This document shows, piece by piece, positions 36,345 to 47,313 of a DNA stretch of 64,000 nucleotides. The stretch spans positions 248,001 to 312,000 of the forward strand of contig CAVXKO010000005.1 in NCBI GenBank assembly GCA_963762315.1, written 5' to 3'. Numbering within the stretch: position 1 is the first letter of the stretch; every line of letters begins with the position of its first letter. This stretch comes from RPQJ01 sp963762315. GTDB lineage: Bacteria > Pseudomonadota > Gammaproteobacteria > Steroidobacterales > Steroidobacteraceae. Position numbers and translations under genes: made by a program. A model generated the notes under the pieces. It made no database searches. It had not been told where the DNA came from and saw only the letters and a program-made list of their open reading frames with translations.

Positions 36345-36767
36345 GGCTTTCTATCATAGCGCACGGAAAGTCCGCCATATGCCTATATGGCTCTGTGGCT
36401 CGACGTCCTGCCACCGTGTCAATGGCGCGGCGGCCAGAACAACGACTCCAGCTCGTACCACGGGTCTGCCTGTTGGGGCAGCGAGGTGACAATGCCTCCG
36501 CGCGGCGTTTGCCGGCAGATGCAGACCGTTCTGGTCCGAGTCTCGTGCCGCCGGTTAGGTGATCAGATACCGCATAGGTCATTGATCAAACAGCTTTATG
36601 GTCATCGGCTAAGTTCATGGTGGCGCAGCGGTTGGGACGTCGAGCGGGCAATCACCCCGATGCTGCGGTCCTGGAGCACCACCGCGCCAATGGAATTCGC
36701 CCTCGATGCGACCGGATTGACCGCGCCGACGAATGGGACGGCGTGCAAGCCGTCTAAACTGCGCGCC
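36345..36767. other. Intergenic region upstream of the YgiQ gene
   Basis: About 420 bases with no supportable gene. The YgiQ frame is open upstream to 36387, but that part shows no similarity to the family and composition is mixed, so I treat it as non-coding. Confidence 0.5.
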
Positions 36768-39120
<2,353 letters not shown>

Positions 39121-39125
<5 letters not shown>

Positions 39126-39176
39126 GGGACATTCTCCTTTTTCGGGACGTCACGAAAAAGGAGAATGTCCCCTATT
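39121..39176. repeat. Palindromic repeat, family B
   Basis: A near-perfect inverted repeat (arms 39121-39143 and 39153-39175, AATAGGGGACATTCTCC...) begins within the last codons of the YgiQ gene and provides its stop region. As RNA it would form a very stable hairpin followed by TTTTTC, so it may terminate that transcript. Confidence 0.8.
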
Positions 39177-39183
39177 TTTCCGA

Positions 39184-39230
39184 ACCCTCACCCGGCCTGC
39201 CGGCCGACCTCTCCCGCGGGCGGGAGAGGT
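39184..39230. repeat. REP-like repeat, family A (single unit)
   Basis: CCCTCACCCGG, variable bases and CCTCTCCCGCGGGCGGGAGAGG, lying between the family B hairpin and the stop of the 31-residue minus-strand gene. Confidence 0.8.
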
Positions 39231-39238
39231 GCGGAAGC

Positions 39239-39334
39239 TCAGCCTTTCTTGGCTTTCTTTTCCGCGCGCCTTTCCTTCAACGTCTTCTGCGGCTTCTTCT
39301 TGTCTTCCTTCTTCCGTTCCATGCCCTTGCCCAT
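39239..39334 (-). CDS. 31-residue lysine-rich small protein
   Basis: A very short ORF with an ideal GAGGAG ribosome site 8 bases before the ATG. The product starts MGKGMERKKEDKKKPQKTLK and continues ERRAEKKAKKG: 13 lysines, no hydrophobic segment. Short KPxKTLKE(K/R)RAEK proteins of this kind are, to my recollection, present in many proteobacteria as uncharacterised proteins. It is the first gene downstream of the TonB receptor at 39350 and may share its transcript. Confidence 0.6.
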   Translation of the reverse strand: MGKGMERKKEDKKKPQKTLKERRAEKKAKKG

Positions 39335-39349
39335 GTCGCTCGCTCCTCT

Positions 39350-41383
39350 TCAGTTCTTCCACTCGAACGTCAGCCACACCCGACGTCCTTCGAGCCGATA
39401 ATAACTCGCGTCGGCGAGTTCGCTCTCGGCCACGGGATCCCGACGGTCGGAAAGGTTCTCACCGTCAACGCGCACCTCCCAGTGCGGCGCCCGCCAGCCG
39501 ACGCCGGCCGACCAGCTCGTGAACCCCTGTGCCAGCGCGGTATTGCGCTTGTTGAGGTACCGATCGCCGGTGTAGCGCACGTCGGCGCGCGCGATGAAAC
39601 CGGCCGGCGGCGCCCACACGAGGCCGACCGCGCCGAGATCACGCGGCGTCATCTCCTGGCGTTTGCCCTCCAGCTGCGTCGGCACGCCGTCGAAGTCGCG
39701 GACGTAATCGAGGAAGCGGGCGTCGTGCAGGCTCCACGCCGCGCGCGCCATCAGGTTGTCGGTGATGCGTCCGCGCACCTCGGCCTCGATGCCGCGGAAG
39801 CGCTCCTGGCCCGCATTCTCGAGCGACGGCAGGCCGTTCGAACTGCTCGGCAGCACCAGGTTCTTCAAGTCCATCTGGAAGGCTGCGAGTTCGAACTCGA
39901 ACCGGTGCTCGAAGAACGCGCCGCGGGCGCCGATCTCGAAGCTCTCGCCTGTCTCGGGCTCGAGGATTTCGGGCTCCGCTTCGAGCCCGAAGTCCACGGC
40001 CGCAGGCTTGAAGGTATTGCGGTAGCTGGCGAACAGCTTCACGTCGTCGGCGCCGTCGGCCCAGGCCGTGAGCACCGCGCCCGCACTGCCGCTCAGCCGG
40101 TTCGTATCGCGTTGATCCGACCCTTGTTCGACACCGTCGCCGAACTCCTCGGCGTACGTGTCCCGCGACTCGTTGACGAGATTCCACCGCAGGCCGGCGT
40201 CGAACCGCAGTCGCGGCGTGGCCTGCCAGGCGGCGTAACCGTACAGGCCGCCGAAGTTGCGCGTGACGTCGATGCGCACGTCGCTGTTGAGCGGAATGCT
40301 GCCGGCCCGAGGCGCACCCGAGCCGTCCGGCGCAACGGTGTAGTCGTAGTCGCCGCCGCGGGATGAACCGTCGCCGTACAGGTAGTCCGCACCCGCGACG
40401 AACTCGAAGTTCTGGACGGAGCCGACCGTCAAGTGGGCATCGAGATAGACGTCGTCCTGCGTGGTCTTGGTGCGAAACCCCTGCGCCGTGAACTCGGGCA
40501 GCGAAAGATCCGTCAGGAAACCGCGCTCGGTCCGGGTGTCCGTGTGCGCGTAGGAGGCGAGCACCGACCAGCTGCCGTAGGACTGCGGATGGCTGTAGCC
40601 CGCGTTCAACGTCAACCGTGTCGGATCGAGGCGCGCGTCCTTCGGGTTGTAGTTGGCGTCGATCGGCACCAGCGGCGACAGCCTCGGGCCCTGGCGCGGC
40701 ACCGGACTCACCGGCGATTGGTTCACGTCGGCGAAATCGAGATCGAGGCGCAGCCTGCCGCCGGCCAGCTCGCGAACGTTGCGCCATGCCGCATGCACGC
40801 GCTCGAAATCCGCGCGGTCGTCCGAGAGCCCGCGCTTCTCGGCGTCGAGCGCGATGCGCGAATCGAATCCCGCCAGGCTCGGCAAGTCGAACGCGCCGCT
40901 GAGTCCCGCACTCGATTCGGTGCCGCCCCAAGCGGCGAGGCGTGTGGCTCCACTGCCCGGAGCAGTGTGCACGACATGGATCACGCCGACGAACGACGTG
41001 GCGCCGTACATCACTGGCGCAGCGCCCCGCAGGATCTCGATGCGTTCGACGTCCCGCAGGCTCAGCGTTGCAGTGTCCGGATTGAACGCGCCGCCCCGCG
41101 GCACGTCGTCGACGACCAGCAGGAACGCGTCGAACTCGCGGAAGCCCCACATCTCCGGCACGGCTGCGGCTGGGCCGCCGTCGCCGCCCGGCGCGATGTC
41201 GACGCCGGCGACGAGCGCCAGCGCGGAGCGCAGGTCCGTCGCACCTCGATCACGCAGGTCCTTGCCCTGCACGACCGTCGTGGAGGCGGAGAGATTGGCC
41301 CGGTCCTCGGGAATGCGCGTCGCGATGACGACGATTTCTGCCTGGTTCGAAACCGCCGCCGGCGACATGTCCATCGCCATCAA
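39350..41383 (-). CDS. TonB-dependent receptor lacking an evident signal peptide
   Basis: 677 residues with plug (AEIVVIATRIPEDRANLSAST, VERIEILRGAAPVMYGATSFVGVIHV) and full beta-barrel ending VWLTFEWKN. The plug and barrel look complete and resemble vitamin B12/small-substrate receptors. The reading frame starts with TTG-ATG overlapping the stop of the aldo-keto reductase gene, and only ~14 residues precede the plug. There is no hydrophobic export signal, so either the true start is lost or the upstream sequence has an indel. Confidence 0.82.
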   Translation of the reverse strand: MMAMDMSPAAVSNQAEIVVIATRIPEDRANLSASTTVVQGKDLRDRGATDLRSALALVAGVDIAPGGDGGPAAAVPEMWGFREFDAFLLVVDDVPRGGAFNPDTATLSLRDVERIEILRGAAPVMYGATSFVGVIHVVHTAPGSGATRLAAWGGTESSAGLSGAFDLPSLAGFDSRIALDAEKRGLSDDRADFERVHAAWRNVRELAGGRLRLDLDFADVNQSPVSPVPRQGPRLSPLVPIDANYNPKDARLDPTRLTLNAGYSHPQSYGSWSVLASYAHTDTRTERGFLTDLSLPEFTAQGFRTKTTQDDVYLDAHLTVGSVQNFEFVAGADYLYGDGSSRGGDYDYTVAPDGSGAPRAGSIPLNSDVRIDVTRNFGGLYGYAAWQATPRLRFDAGLRWNLVNESRDTYAEEFGDGVEQGSDQRDTNRLSGSAGAVLTAWADGADDVKLFASYRNTFKPAAVDFGLEAEPEILEPETGESFEIGARGAFFEHRFEFELAAFQMDLKNLVLPSSSNGLPSLENAGQERFRGIEAEVRGRITDNLMARAAWSLHDARFLDYVRDFDGVPTQLEGKRQEMTPRDLGAVGLVWAPPAGFIARADVRYTGDRYLNKRNTALAQGFTSWSAGVGWRAPHWEVRVDGENLSDRRDPVAESELADASYYRLEGRRVWLTFEWKN

Positions 41384-42372
41384 CCAATTTCCTTCATTTC
41401 CTCGGCGGTGAAGTGTATCGCCGCGGCCGCCACATTTTCCTCAAGATGCTTGCTCTGCGACGTGCCCGGAATGGGCAGCATCGCCGGCGAGCGGGCCAGC
41501 AGCCAGGCGAGCGCCGCCTGCGCACTCGAGATGCCGCGCCGGGCGGCCACCGCCTCGAGTGCCTTGCGGCTCGGCGATTCGGCTTCGTTCGGGTTACGCG
41601 ACAACGGCGACCATGGAATGAACGCGATCCCGGCCTGCTCGCAGGCCGCCAGCACCGGATCGGAGGAACGGTCCGCGACGTTGTAGCGATTCTGCACGGA
41701 GACGACGTCGACGATGCGCCGTGCCTTTTCGAGCTGGGCCGAGGTCACGTTCGACACGCCGACGTGCCGGATCTTGCCGGCCTTCTGCAGCCGCGCCAGT
41801 TCGCCGACGGAGTCCTCGAGCGGCACCCGCTCGTCGACCGCATGCAGCTGGTAGAGATCGATGCGCTCGACCTTGAGCCGCTTGAGGCTGGCATCGCAGG
41901 CCTCGCGCAGGTGCTCGGGCCGGCCGTCGCGGTCCCAGCGTTCGCGGGACGGCCGCACCAGCCCGCCCTTGGTCGCGATGAGCAAACCCTTCGGATACGG
42001 GAACAGCACCTCCGCGATCAGGTTCTCGCTGACGAAAGGCCCGTATGCGTCTGCCGTGTCGATGAAGTTGACGCCAAGCTCGACCGCACGGCGCAACACG
42101 GCACGCGCTTCGGCCGGGTCCTCCGGATCGCCCCAGATGCCGGGGCCGCAGATGCGCATGGCGCCGAAGCCGAGTCGATTGACCTTGAAGTCCTTGCCGA
42201 TGGCGATCGTGCCGGCGCCGCTCGCCGGCGAGGCAGCCGCGCCTTTGGCGGCCGTGGAACCTGCCGCGGACGCTCCCGCCGCGAACACTTCGCCCCGTGA
42301 CAACACCAGCCCGGAGAGGACGGCTCCGGTCCGCGCCAGCAATGCCCGCCGCGACAGCTCTTCGTTGCGCAT
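41380..42372 (-). CDS. Tat-exported aldo-keto reductase
   Basis: 330 residues. The N-terminus has a twin-arginine signal (ELSRRALLARTGAVLSGLVL) and a low-complexity Ala/Ser linker before the AKR barrel. The catalytic tetrad is Asp105, Tyr110 (FIDTADAYG), Lys135 (IATKGG) and His177 (LYQLHAVD). The signal implies folding with NADPH in the cytoplasm before export. It overlaps the TonB receptor gene, suggesting a joint role on a compound imported by that receptor; this is inference. Confidence 0.85.
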   Translation of the reverse strand: MRNEELSRRALLARTGAVLSGLVLSRGEVFAAGASAAGSTAAKGAAASPASGAGTIAIGKDFKVNRLGFGAMRICGPGIWGDPEDPAEARAVLRRAVELGVNFIDTADAYGPFVSENLIAEVLFPYPKGLLIATKGGLVRPSRERWDRDGRPEHLREACDASLKRLKVERIDLYQLHAVDERVPLEDSVGELARLQKAGKIRHVGVSNVTSAQLEKARRIVDVVSVQNRYNVADRSSDPVLAACEQAGIAFIPWSPLSRNPNEAESPSRKALEAVAARRGISSAQAALAWLLARSPAMLPIPGTSQSKHLEENVAAAAIHFTAEEMKEIG

Positions 42373-42550
42373 GGTTCACCTCCGCGGAAATGAGACGCAC
42401 AGCTTACCCGGTTTGACTTAAGCGCTTCGACGGCCGTGATGCACGTCACGCGATGGGACTTGGCTCGGGAAGCGCGGGCACCTTGGCGCTAGCGTGTCGA
42501 CACCCGTCCGGTCCGACTGGACGGGACCGTCGATCCGCAAGGGGGTGCAC

Positions 42551-43204
42551 ATGAACGTCGCCATCGTCCACACGGAGCTGTTGAATCTCGTCAGCCAGCG
42601 CACGTCGCTCAGCCCCCGGGCGCGCCGTCTCCTGCGCCGGTTCGGGCTCGTCCTGCTGCTCACCCTGCCCTGCATCGCCCTGGCCGACCCGCCGGACTGG
42701 GCTCCGGCCCACGGCTGGCGGAAGAAGCACGACCCCTACTACGAGGGCTACAGCGGCCGGCAATGGGGCGACGACTACGGGGTGCGCTCGGGGTCCTGCA
42801 ATCGCGCGGAAATCGGCGCGGTCGCGGGTGCCGTCGCGGGCGGCGCCATCGGCTCGCAGGTCGGCAAGGGCGACACCCGTGCGGCTGCGATCGTGGTGGG
42901 CGCGGTGATCGGCGCCACGATCGGCGCGGAGATCGGCCAGCGCATGGACCGGACGGACCGCTCGTGCGTCGGGCATGCGCTCGAACTCGCCGCGCCGGGT
43001 GAGAACGTCTCGTGGACCAACCCGAACACGCAGGTGACCTACCAGCTCACGCCCCTCGGGAGCGAGCGGCGCGAAAACGGCTGCCGCAAGTTCCGCCTGA
43101 TCGCGCACGGCACCTTCGGCCTGAGCGAAGGACGCACGGTGGCCTGCCCCGATGCGCAGGGCGTCTGGAGCCTCGCGCCGGTACAGCAGGCCTCGACGCG
43201 TTGA
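42551..43204 (+). CDS. Glycine-zipper 2TM-domain envelope protein
   Basis: 217 residues. An N-terminal segment with one hydrophobic stretch (FGLVLLLTLPCIALA) looks like a signal peptide with an unusually long n-region. A Tyr/Trp-rich mature start follows, then a glycine zipper (GAVAGAVAGGAIGSQVGKGDTRAAAIVVGAVIGATIGAEIG) also seen in SlyB/RcnB-like proteins. The C-terminal domain (GENVSWTNPNTQVTYQLTPLG) resembles surface-antigen tails. A GGGGG ribosome site lies upstream. Confidence 0.78.
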   Translation: MNVAIVHTELLNLVSQRTSLSPRARRLLRRFGLVLLLTLPCIALADPPDWAPAHGWRKKHDPYYEGYSGRQWGDDYGVRSGSCNRAEIGAVAGAVAGGAIGSQVGKGDTRAAAIVVGAVIGATIGAEIGQRMDRTDRSCVGHALELAAPGENVSWTNPNTQVTYQLTPLGSERRENGCRKFRLIAHGTFGLSEGRTVACPDAQGVWSLAPVQQASTR

Positions 43205-43213
43205 GGCCCGGGT

Positions 43214-43672
43214 CTATTTGCAGGGATACGTGGCCTGCAAGGCCTCGTAGAACACTTCGTCGATCGGGCGCTTGGCGTCGGCCGGTGACTTCTCGAGCTG
43301 CTTGAGCACCGCGCGCACGTAATCCGGCGTCGTCTGCGTGGCGGGCGCGCAGACGCCGAGCAGGCGCGACGGGTCCTGGGCCGAAAAGAGCTTGAAGACC
43401 TCGTCGGAGTCGAGCTTGTACTGCACGACCATTCGCGAAGCGAAACTCAGGGCGCCGATCTGCGAGCCGGTGCGCATGCCGTTCAGCAGTCCCTTGGTGA
43501 CGCCCAGGCAGTACGTGACATCGAGGTCGCTGATGGTCGTGTCGCCATCGACGGCCTTGATGTACGACTGGCAGTAGCTGCGCCACTCGCTGGCGGGCGG
43601 CGACAGTTCGTCGGCTCGCGCAAATGACGGGATCAGGGCGATGGCGGAGAGACAGAAGATGAGCGTACGCAT
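43214..43672 (-). CDS. Rap1a/Tai-like secreted protein
   Basis: 152 residues: signal peptide (MRTLIFCLSAIALIPSFARA) and a small domain with four conserved cysteines. WRSYCQSYIKAVDG...DVTYCLGVTKGLLNGM, LGVCAPATQTTPDYV and a final YPCK match the Rap1a/Tai fold. That fold includes type VI immunity proteins, but many members stand alone as here. No T6SS effector is adjacent. In-frame ATG at 43681 is an alternative. Confidence 0.75.
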   Translation of the reverse strand: MRTLIFCLSAIALIPSFARADELSPPASEWRSYCQSYIKAVDGDTTISDLDVTYCLGVTKGLLNGMRTGSQIGALSFASRMVVQYKLDSDEVFKLFSAQDPSRLLGVCAPATQTTPDYVRAVLKQLEKSPADAKRPIDEVFYEALQATYPCK

Positions 43673-43693
43673 GGCGCGCATCCTAGCGTGAAT

Positions 43694-43909
43694 TCCCTCT
43701 CCCGCCACAGCGGGAGAGGGCGCGAGCGATGTGGCGCAGCCATGTCGCGAGGGGTGAGGGATTTTCGGACCCTCACCCGCACTGCGTGCGACCTCTCCCG
43801 CAAGCGGGAGAGGTAAGGAACCCTCACCCGGGCTCACGCCCGACCTCTCCCGCAAGCGGGAGAGGTGCCGACTCAAGCGGGAGAGGTGCCGACGCAAGCG
43901 GGAGAGGTG
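43694..43909. repeat. REP-like array, family A (three full and two partial units)
   Basis: Begins with the TCCCGCCACAGCGGGA variant, then two standard units, then two truncated copies (GACTCAAGCGGGAGAGGTGCC, GACGCAAGCGGGAGAGGTGAA) that look like local slippage duplications. From 43824 onward it is translated as the tail of the DUF4032 protein. Confidence 0.85.
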
Positions 43910-45101
43910 AAGGCACCTTCGCCAGCACTTCAGCGGCATAGGACGGCGCCACGTCCGCCAGCGGCATGTCGTAGCCCGCCCTTTCGGACAGGTACCAGCG
44001 GTGCTCGAGAATCTGGTGGAAGATCTCGGCATCGTCCAGCTTCGCGCGCTCCTCGGCCGGCAGCATGCCGAGCGTCGGCCGGTAGACCTCATCGAGCCAG
44101 CGCCGCGCCGCTTCACGTTCGCTCATCGACCGCCCGTCGAGGTCCGCATGCCATGCGCGGAAGCGATCGAGGTCGTTCAGCATCCGCCGAGCCTGGTTCT
44201 CCTGCACGTCCAGCCCGGTCAGGGCTTCGAGGCGCCGCCGATGGTGGCCGGGCTCCACCACCTTCACGCGCAGCCGGATGCGGTGGCCGGCATCGATCGT
44301 CTGGATGTCGAGTTCCTCCACGTCGAAACCGAGGTCGTTCAGCCGCTTGATGCGCGTGTCGATGCGATACTGCTCCAGCGAGGAGAACACCTCCTCGCGG
44401 GTCAGCTCGGCCCACAGGCCCTCGTAGCGCGAGACGAGGCCGGCCGCGAGATCCGCCGGATCGAGCCCCTCCGGCAATCCAAACCCCGCCGCAATGTCCA
44501 TGAACTCGCCGGCGACGTTTTCCTGCGCGATCATCAAGTCGTGCTGACGCTGGCCGCTCGAGAGGCTGACGTGAATCTCCGCCGTCTCTGCATCGACGAG
44601 ATACGCGGAAAACCGCCCCGCATCGAGCCGGAAGAGCGCGTTGGACAGCGAGCAGTCGCCCCAGAAGAAGCCCGCGAGATGCTGGTTCACCAGCAGGTCC
44701 GCGAGCGCGTCGAGCAGCTGGTGCGCCTGGGGCAACGTGACGCCGCGTGCAATGACGTGGCGGAACGGCATCGAATGACTGAGAAATCTCGTGACGACCA
44801 GGCCCCGCGGTTCCTGCCCCGTCGCCTGCGGGCGCTCGGTGACCAGGCCCACGGGTTCGACCACCGGCAGCTGCAGCTCCTCGAGCGCGCGCAGCATCGT
44901 GTACTCGCGCAGCGCGACGTGCTCGAGCAGTTCCTTGATGGTGTAGACCGAACCCTCGTGCGTGACGAAGCGCACGGGATTGCGGTGCAGGCCGCGCTCG
45001 ACCTCGGTGCAGATCTCGTCCGGCCACTGCTCGAGCGGCGTGGCCCAGGGCAGCTTCAGGCCCGCCGGATACTCTTCCGCTTTCGCCAGCCTGAATCGCA
45101 T
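43824..45101 (-). CDS. DUF4032 protein with repeat-derived C-terminus
   Basis: 425 residues. The main part (to ~395) matches DUF4032, a kinase-like fold: LVVTRFLSHSMPFRHVI, LADLLVNQHLAGFFWGDCSLSNALFRLDAG and YLVDAETAEIHVSLS. These correspond to catalytic-loop and metal-binding segments of APH/lipopolysaccharide-kinase-like proteins. The last ~30 residues (VPSPLPLASAPLPLESAPLP) come from REP units. It ends the maltose locus 26 bases after malQ. Function unknown. Confidence 0.8.
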   Translation of the reverse strand: MRFRLAKAEEYPAGLKLPWATPLEQWPDEICTEVERGLHRNPVRFVTHEGSVYTIKELLEHVALREYTMLRALEELQLPVVEPVGLVTERPQATGQEPRGLVVTRFLSHSMPFRHVIARGVTLPQAHQLLDALADLLVNQHLAGFFWGDCSLSNALFRLDAGRFSAYLVDAETAEIHVSLSSGQRQHDLMIAQENVAGEFMDIAAGFGLPEGLDPADLAAGLVSRYEGLWAELTREEVFSSLEQYRIDTRIKRLNDLGFDVEELDIQTIDAGHRIRLRVKVVEPGHHRRRLEALTGLDVQENQARRMLNDLDRFRAWHADLDGRSMSEREAARRWLDEVYRPTLGMLPAEERAKLDDAEIFHQILEHRWYLSERAGYDMPLADVAPSYAAEVLAKVPSPLPLASAPLPLESAPLPLAGEVGREPG

Positions 45102-45126
45102 GCGCGCTCCGGCAGACCGGCAAGGG

Positions 45127-47313
45127 TCAGGACGATCGGGCGAACTGGACGTCCTCGAGGAACTGGGCCGTCGGCTCGTCCTCGAAGACGTCTTCGATGG
45201 TCGCGGTGATCTTGCGCTGCCAGTTCGCGTGCTCGCTGCTCGTGCCGGGCACGTTCACGGGTTCGGTCATGCCGATCAAGTCCTCGATCTGCAGGACCGC
45301 GAGCGCGGCAGCGCTGCGGGCGAGGTACAGCTGGATCGCCCGCGCGAGTTCCTCGCTGAATGGCGTGTCGCCACCCCTGGCATCCGCGGGACGCAGCCCG
45401 GTGGATTCGAGCGCGGAGAGCAACTGCACGCGGTCGCGACTGCGCTCGTCGAAGACGTGGCGGCGGATCTCGTCGCCCGGGAACAGCTGCAGGCGATCGC
45501 GCAACGCGAGGTCGCGCCCCTCCCAGTAGCCGCGGAGCGTCGGCAGGTCGTGCGTCGTCACCGTCGCGATGGCGCGGCGCACGTACTGTTCCGGACGGAG
45601 GAAGCTGCCGTCGCCGTGCTTCTCGAACAACAGTACCTTGTAGTGATACACGGCGTACTCGGCCATGGCGCGGCGCATCTCGTCCGGCACGGTGCCGAGG
45701 TCCTCGCCGACGACGAGGCAGCGCGCACGCTCGCTCTCGAGCGCGAGGACCGACATCAGGTCGTCGAGCGGGTAATGCACGTAGCCGCCTTCGGTCGCGC
45801 CGAGGCCCACGGGCACCCACCACTGCCGGAACAGCGCCATGACGTGATCGAGACGCAGCGCGCCGAAGTGGCGCATGTTCGCGGCGATGAGGTTGCGGAA
45901 CGGCCGGTAGCGCGCGGCCACGAGCGCGTACGGGTCCTGCGGCGGGATGCCCCAGTCCTGGCCCTTGAGGGCGAGCGGATCGGGCGGCGCGCCGACGCCG
46001 GCGCCCATGCGATACACGGACTGGTCGGACCACGTCTCGGAGCCGCTGGGGTTCACGCCGACGGCGTAGTCGCCGTAGAGGCCGATCGGCATGCCGAGAT
46101 CGGACGCCAGGCGTTGCACGGCCGCGAGCTGTTCGTCCGCGACCCACTGCAACCAGGCGTGGAAGCGCACGGATTGCGCATGCGCGGCGGCAAAGACCTG
46201 CACGCCGGGCCGCGCAGGATGACGCAGTTCGTCCGGCCACACGGGCCAGCCCCAGTAGCGGCCCGCGTCCTCGCCGCGCAGGTGACCGTCGATGGCATCG
46301 TGCAGCGCATGCAGCCGCAGGGTTTCGCCACGCTCCTCCTGGAACGCGAGAAACGCCCGGGCCCGTGGCGTGCCGCGTGCCAGGTGTTCGCGCGCGAAAT
46401 GCTCATAGACGAGGCGCAGCAGCGGCAGCTTGGCCTGGTTGACGCCCGCGTAATCCACGACGTCGGTCGCACGCAGGCGATCCAGTTCGGCCAGGAACGA
46501 GGTGTCTTCGGACCTGCGGACGGCCTCCGCGCACTCCGCGAATTCCGGGACGCGCGGCAGCGAGATGTACAGCACGTTGAGGAAATGCCGCGTCGACGGG
46601 CTGTACGGGCTGAAGTGCCCCGGGTTCGACGGGAAGAGCGCGTGCAGCGGATTGAGGCCGACGAACGCCGCGCCATGCATCGCGCAGTGGCGCACGACGA
46701 ACTCGAGGTCCGCAAAGTCGCCGATGCCCCAGTTGTCCTTCGAGCGCAGCGTGTACAGCTGCACGGCGACGCCCCACATCTTCTCGCCGCCCGCCAGCAC
46801 TGCCGGTTCGAAGCAACGTCCCGGCGCGACGGCCAGCGAGCATTCCCCGGTGGCGCCGCCGGGAGCAGTGGCCTCGAGCGCGAGGTAGCCGCGCGGAAGG
46901 TCTTCGGGCAGCACGAGGAGGCGTCGTGTGAGCCACCGGCCATCGATCTCGCGGCGTTCGACCTCGGTCAGGTCGCCGGCGCGTGTCGATCCGCTGCGGC
47001 GCGTCCCGTCCGCGCCGGCGACACTCCACGCGAGCGGCTGGTCGAGGAGATCCGCTGGAATTGCGACTACCACGGCGCTGCGGCCGGGACGGATCAACGC
47101 GACGGGCGGCAGCAACGTGCGCCAGCGCGCGGCGTCGAGATCCTCGATCTCGCGACGGATAGCATCGCTGTCGGTGACGTTGCACCCCATCGCCGCGAGG
47201 ATCGCAGTCTTGGTGTGCGCGCTGAACGGCTTCAGCTCGCCGCGATAGTCGTGGTACGCGTCGCCGATGCCCCGGCTGCGTGCCAGGCTGTCGAGCAGCG
47301 AGTCGAGCATCAC
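45127..47313 (-). CDS. malQ: 4-alpha-glucanotransferase (amylomaltase)
   Basis: 728 residues, GH77. MalQ shuffles glucan units between malto-oligosaccharides in the cytoplasm, releasing glucose. Catalytic segments are LRLDHVMALFRQWW (nucleophile Asp), VVGEDLGTVPDEMR (acid/base Glu) and TTHDLPTLRGYW (third Asp). The N-terminal ~150 residues are the extra domain of the E. coli-type long MalQ. Start is GTG 47313 or ATG 47310; both overlap the stop of the upstream gene. Confidence 0.95.
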   Translation of the reverse strand: MMLDSLLDSLARSRGIGDAYHDYRGELKPFSAHTKTAILAAMGCNVTDSDAIRREIEDLDAARWRTLLPPVALIRPGRSAVVVAIPADLLDQPLAWSVAGADGTRRSGSTRAGDLTEVERREIDGRWLTRRLLVLPEDLPRGYLALEATAPGGATGECSLAVAPGRCFEPAVLAGGEKMWGVAVQLYTLRSKDNWGIGDFADLEFVVRHCAMHGAAFVGLNPLHALFPSNPGHFSPYSPSTRHFLNVLYISLPRVPEFAECAEAVRRSEDTSFLAELDRLRATDVVDYAGVNQAKLPLLRLVYEHFAREHLARGTPRARAFLAFQEERGETLRLHALHDAIDGHLRGEDAGRYWGWPVWPDELRHPARPGVQVFAAAHAQSVRFHAWLQWVADEQLAAVQRLASDLGMPIGLYGDYAVGVNPSGSETWSDQSVYRMGAGVGAPPDPLALKGQDWGIPPQDPYALVAARYRPFRNLIAANMRHFGALRLDHVMALFRQWWVPVGLGATEGGYVHYPLDDLMSVLALESERARCLVVGEDLGTVPDEMRRAMAEYAVYHYKVLLFEKHGDGSFLRPEQYVRRAIATVTTHDLPTLRGYWEGRDLALRDRLQLFPGDEIRRHVFDERSRDRVQLLSALESTGLRPADARGGDTPFSEELARAIQLYLARSAAALAVLQIEDLIGMTEPVNVPGTSSEHANWQRKITATIEDVFEDEPTAQFLEDVQFARSS

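Noticed and set aside
36387..36767. 127-codon N-terminal extension of the YgiQ-family protein
   Set aside because: No similarity to the family, and the conserved start MQPARELF coincides with an internal ATG at 36768.
43214..43672. Type VI secretion immunity gene
   Set aside because: The fold resembles Rap1a/Tai, but no effector or T6SS component is adjacent, so an immunity role is not claimed.
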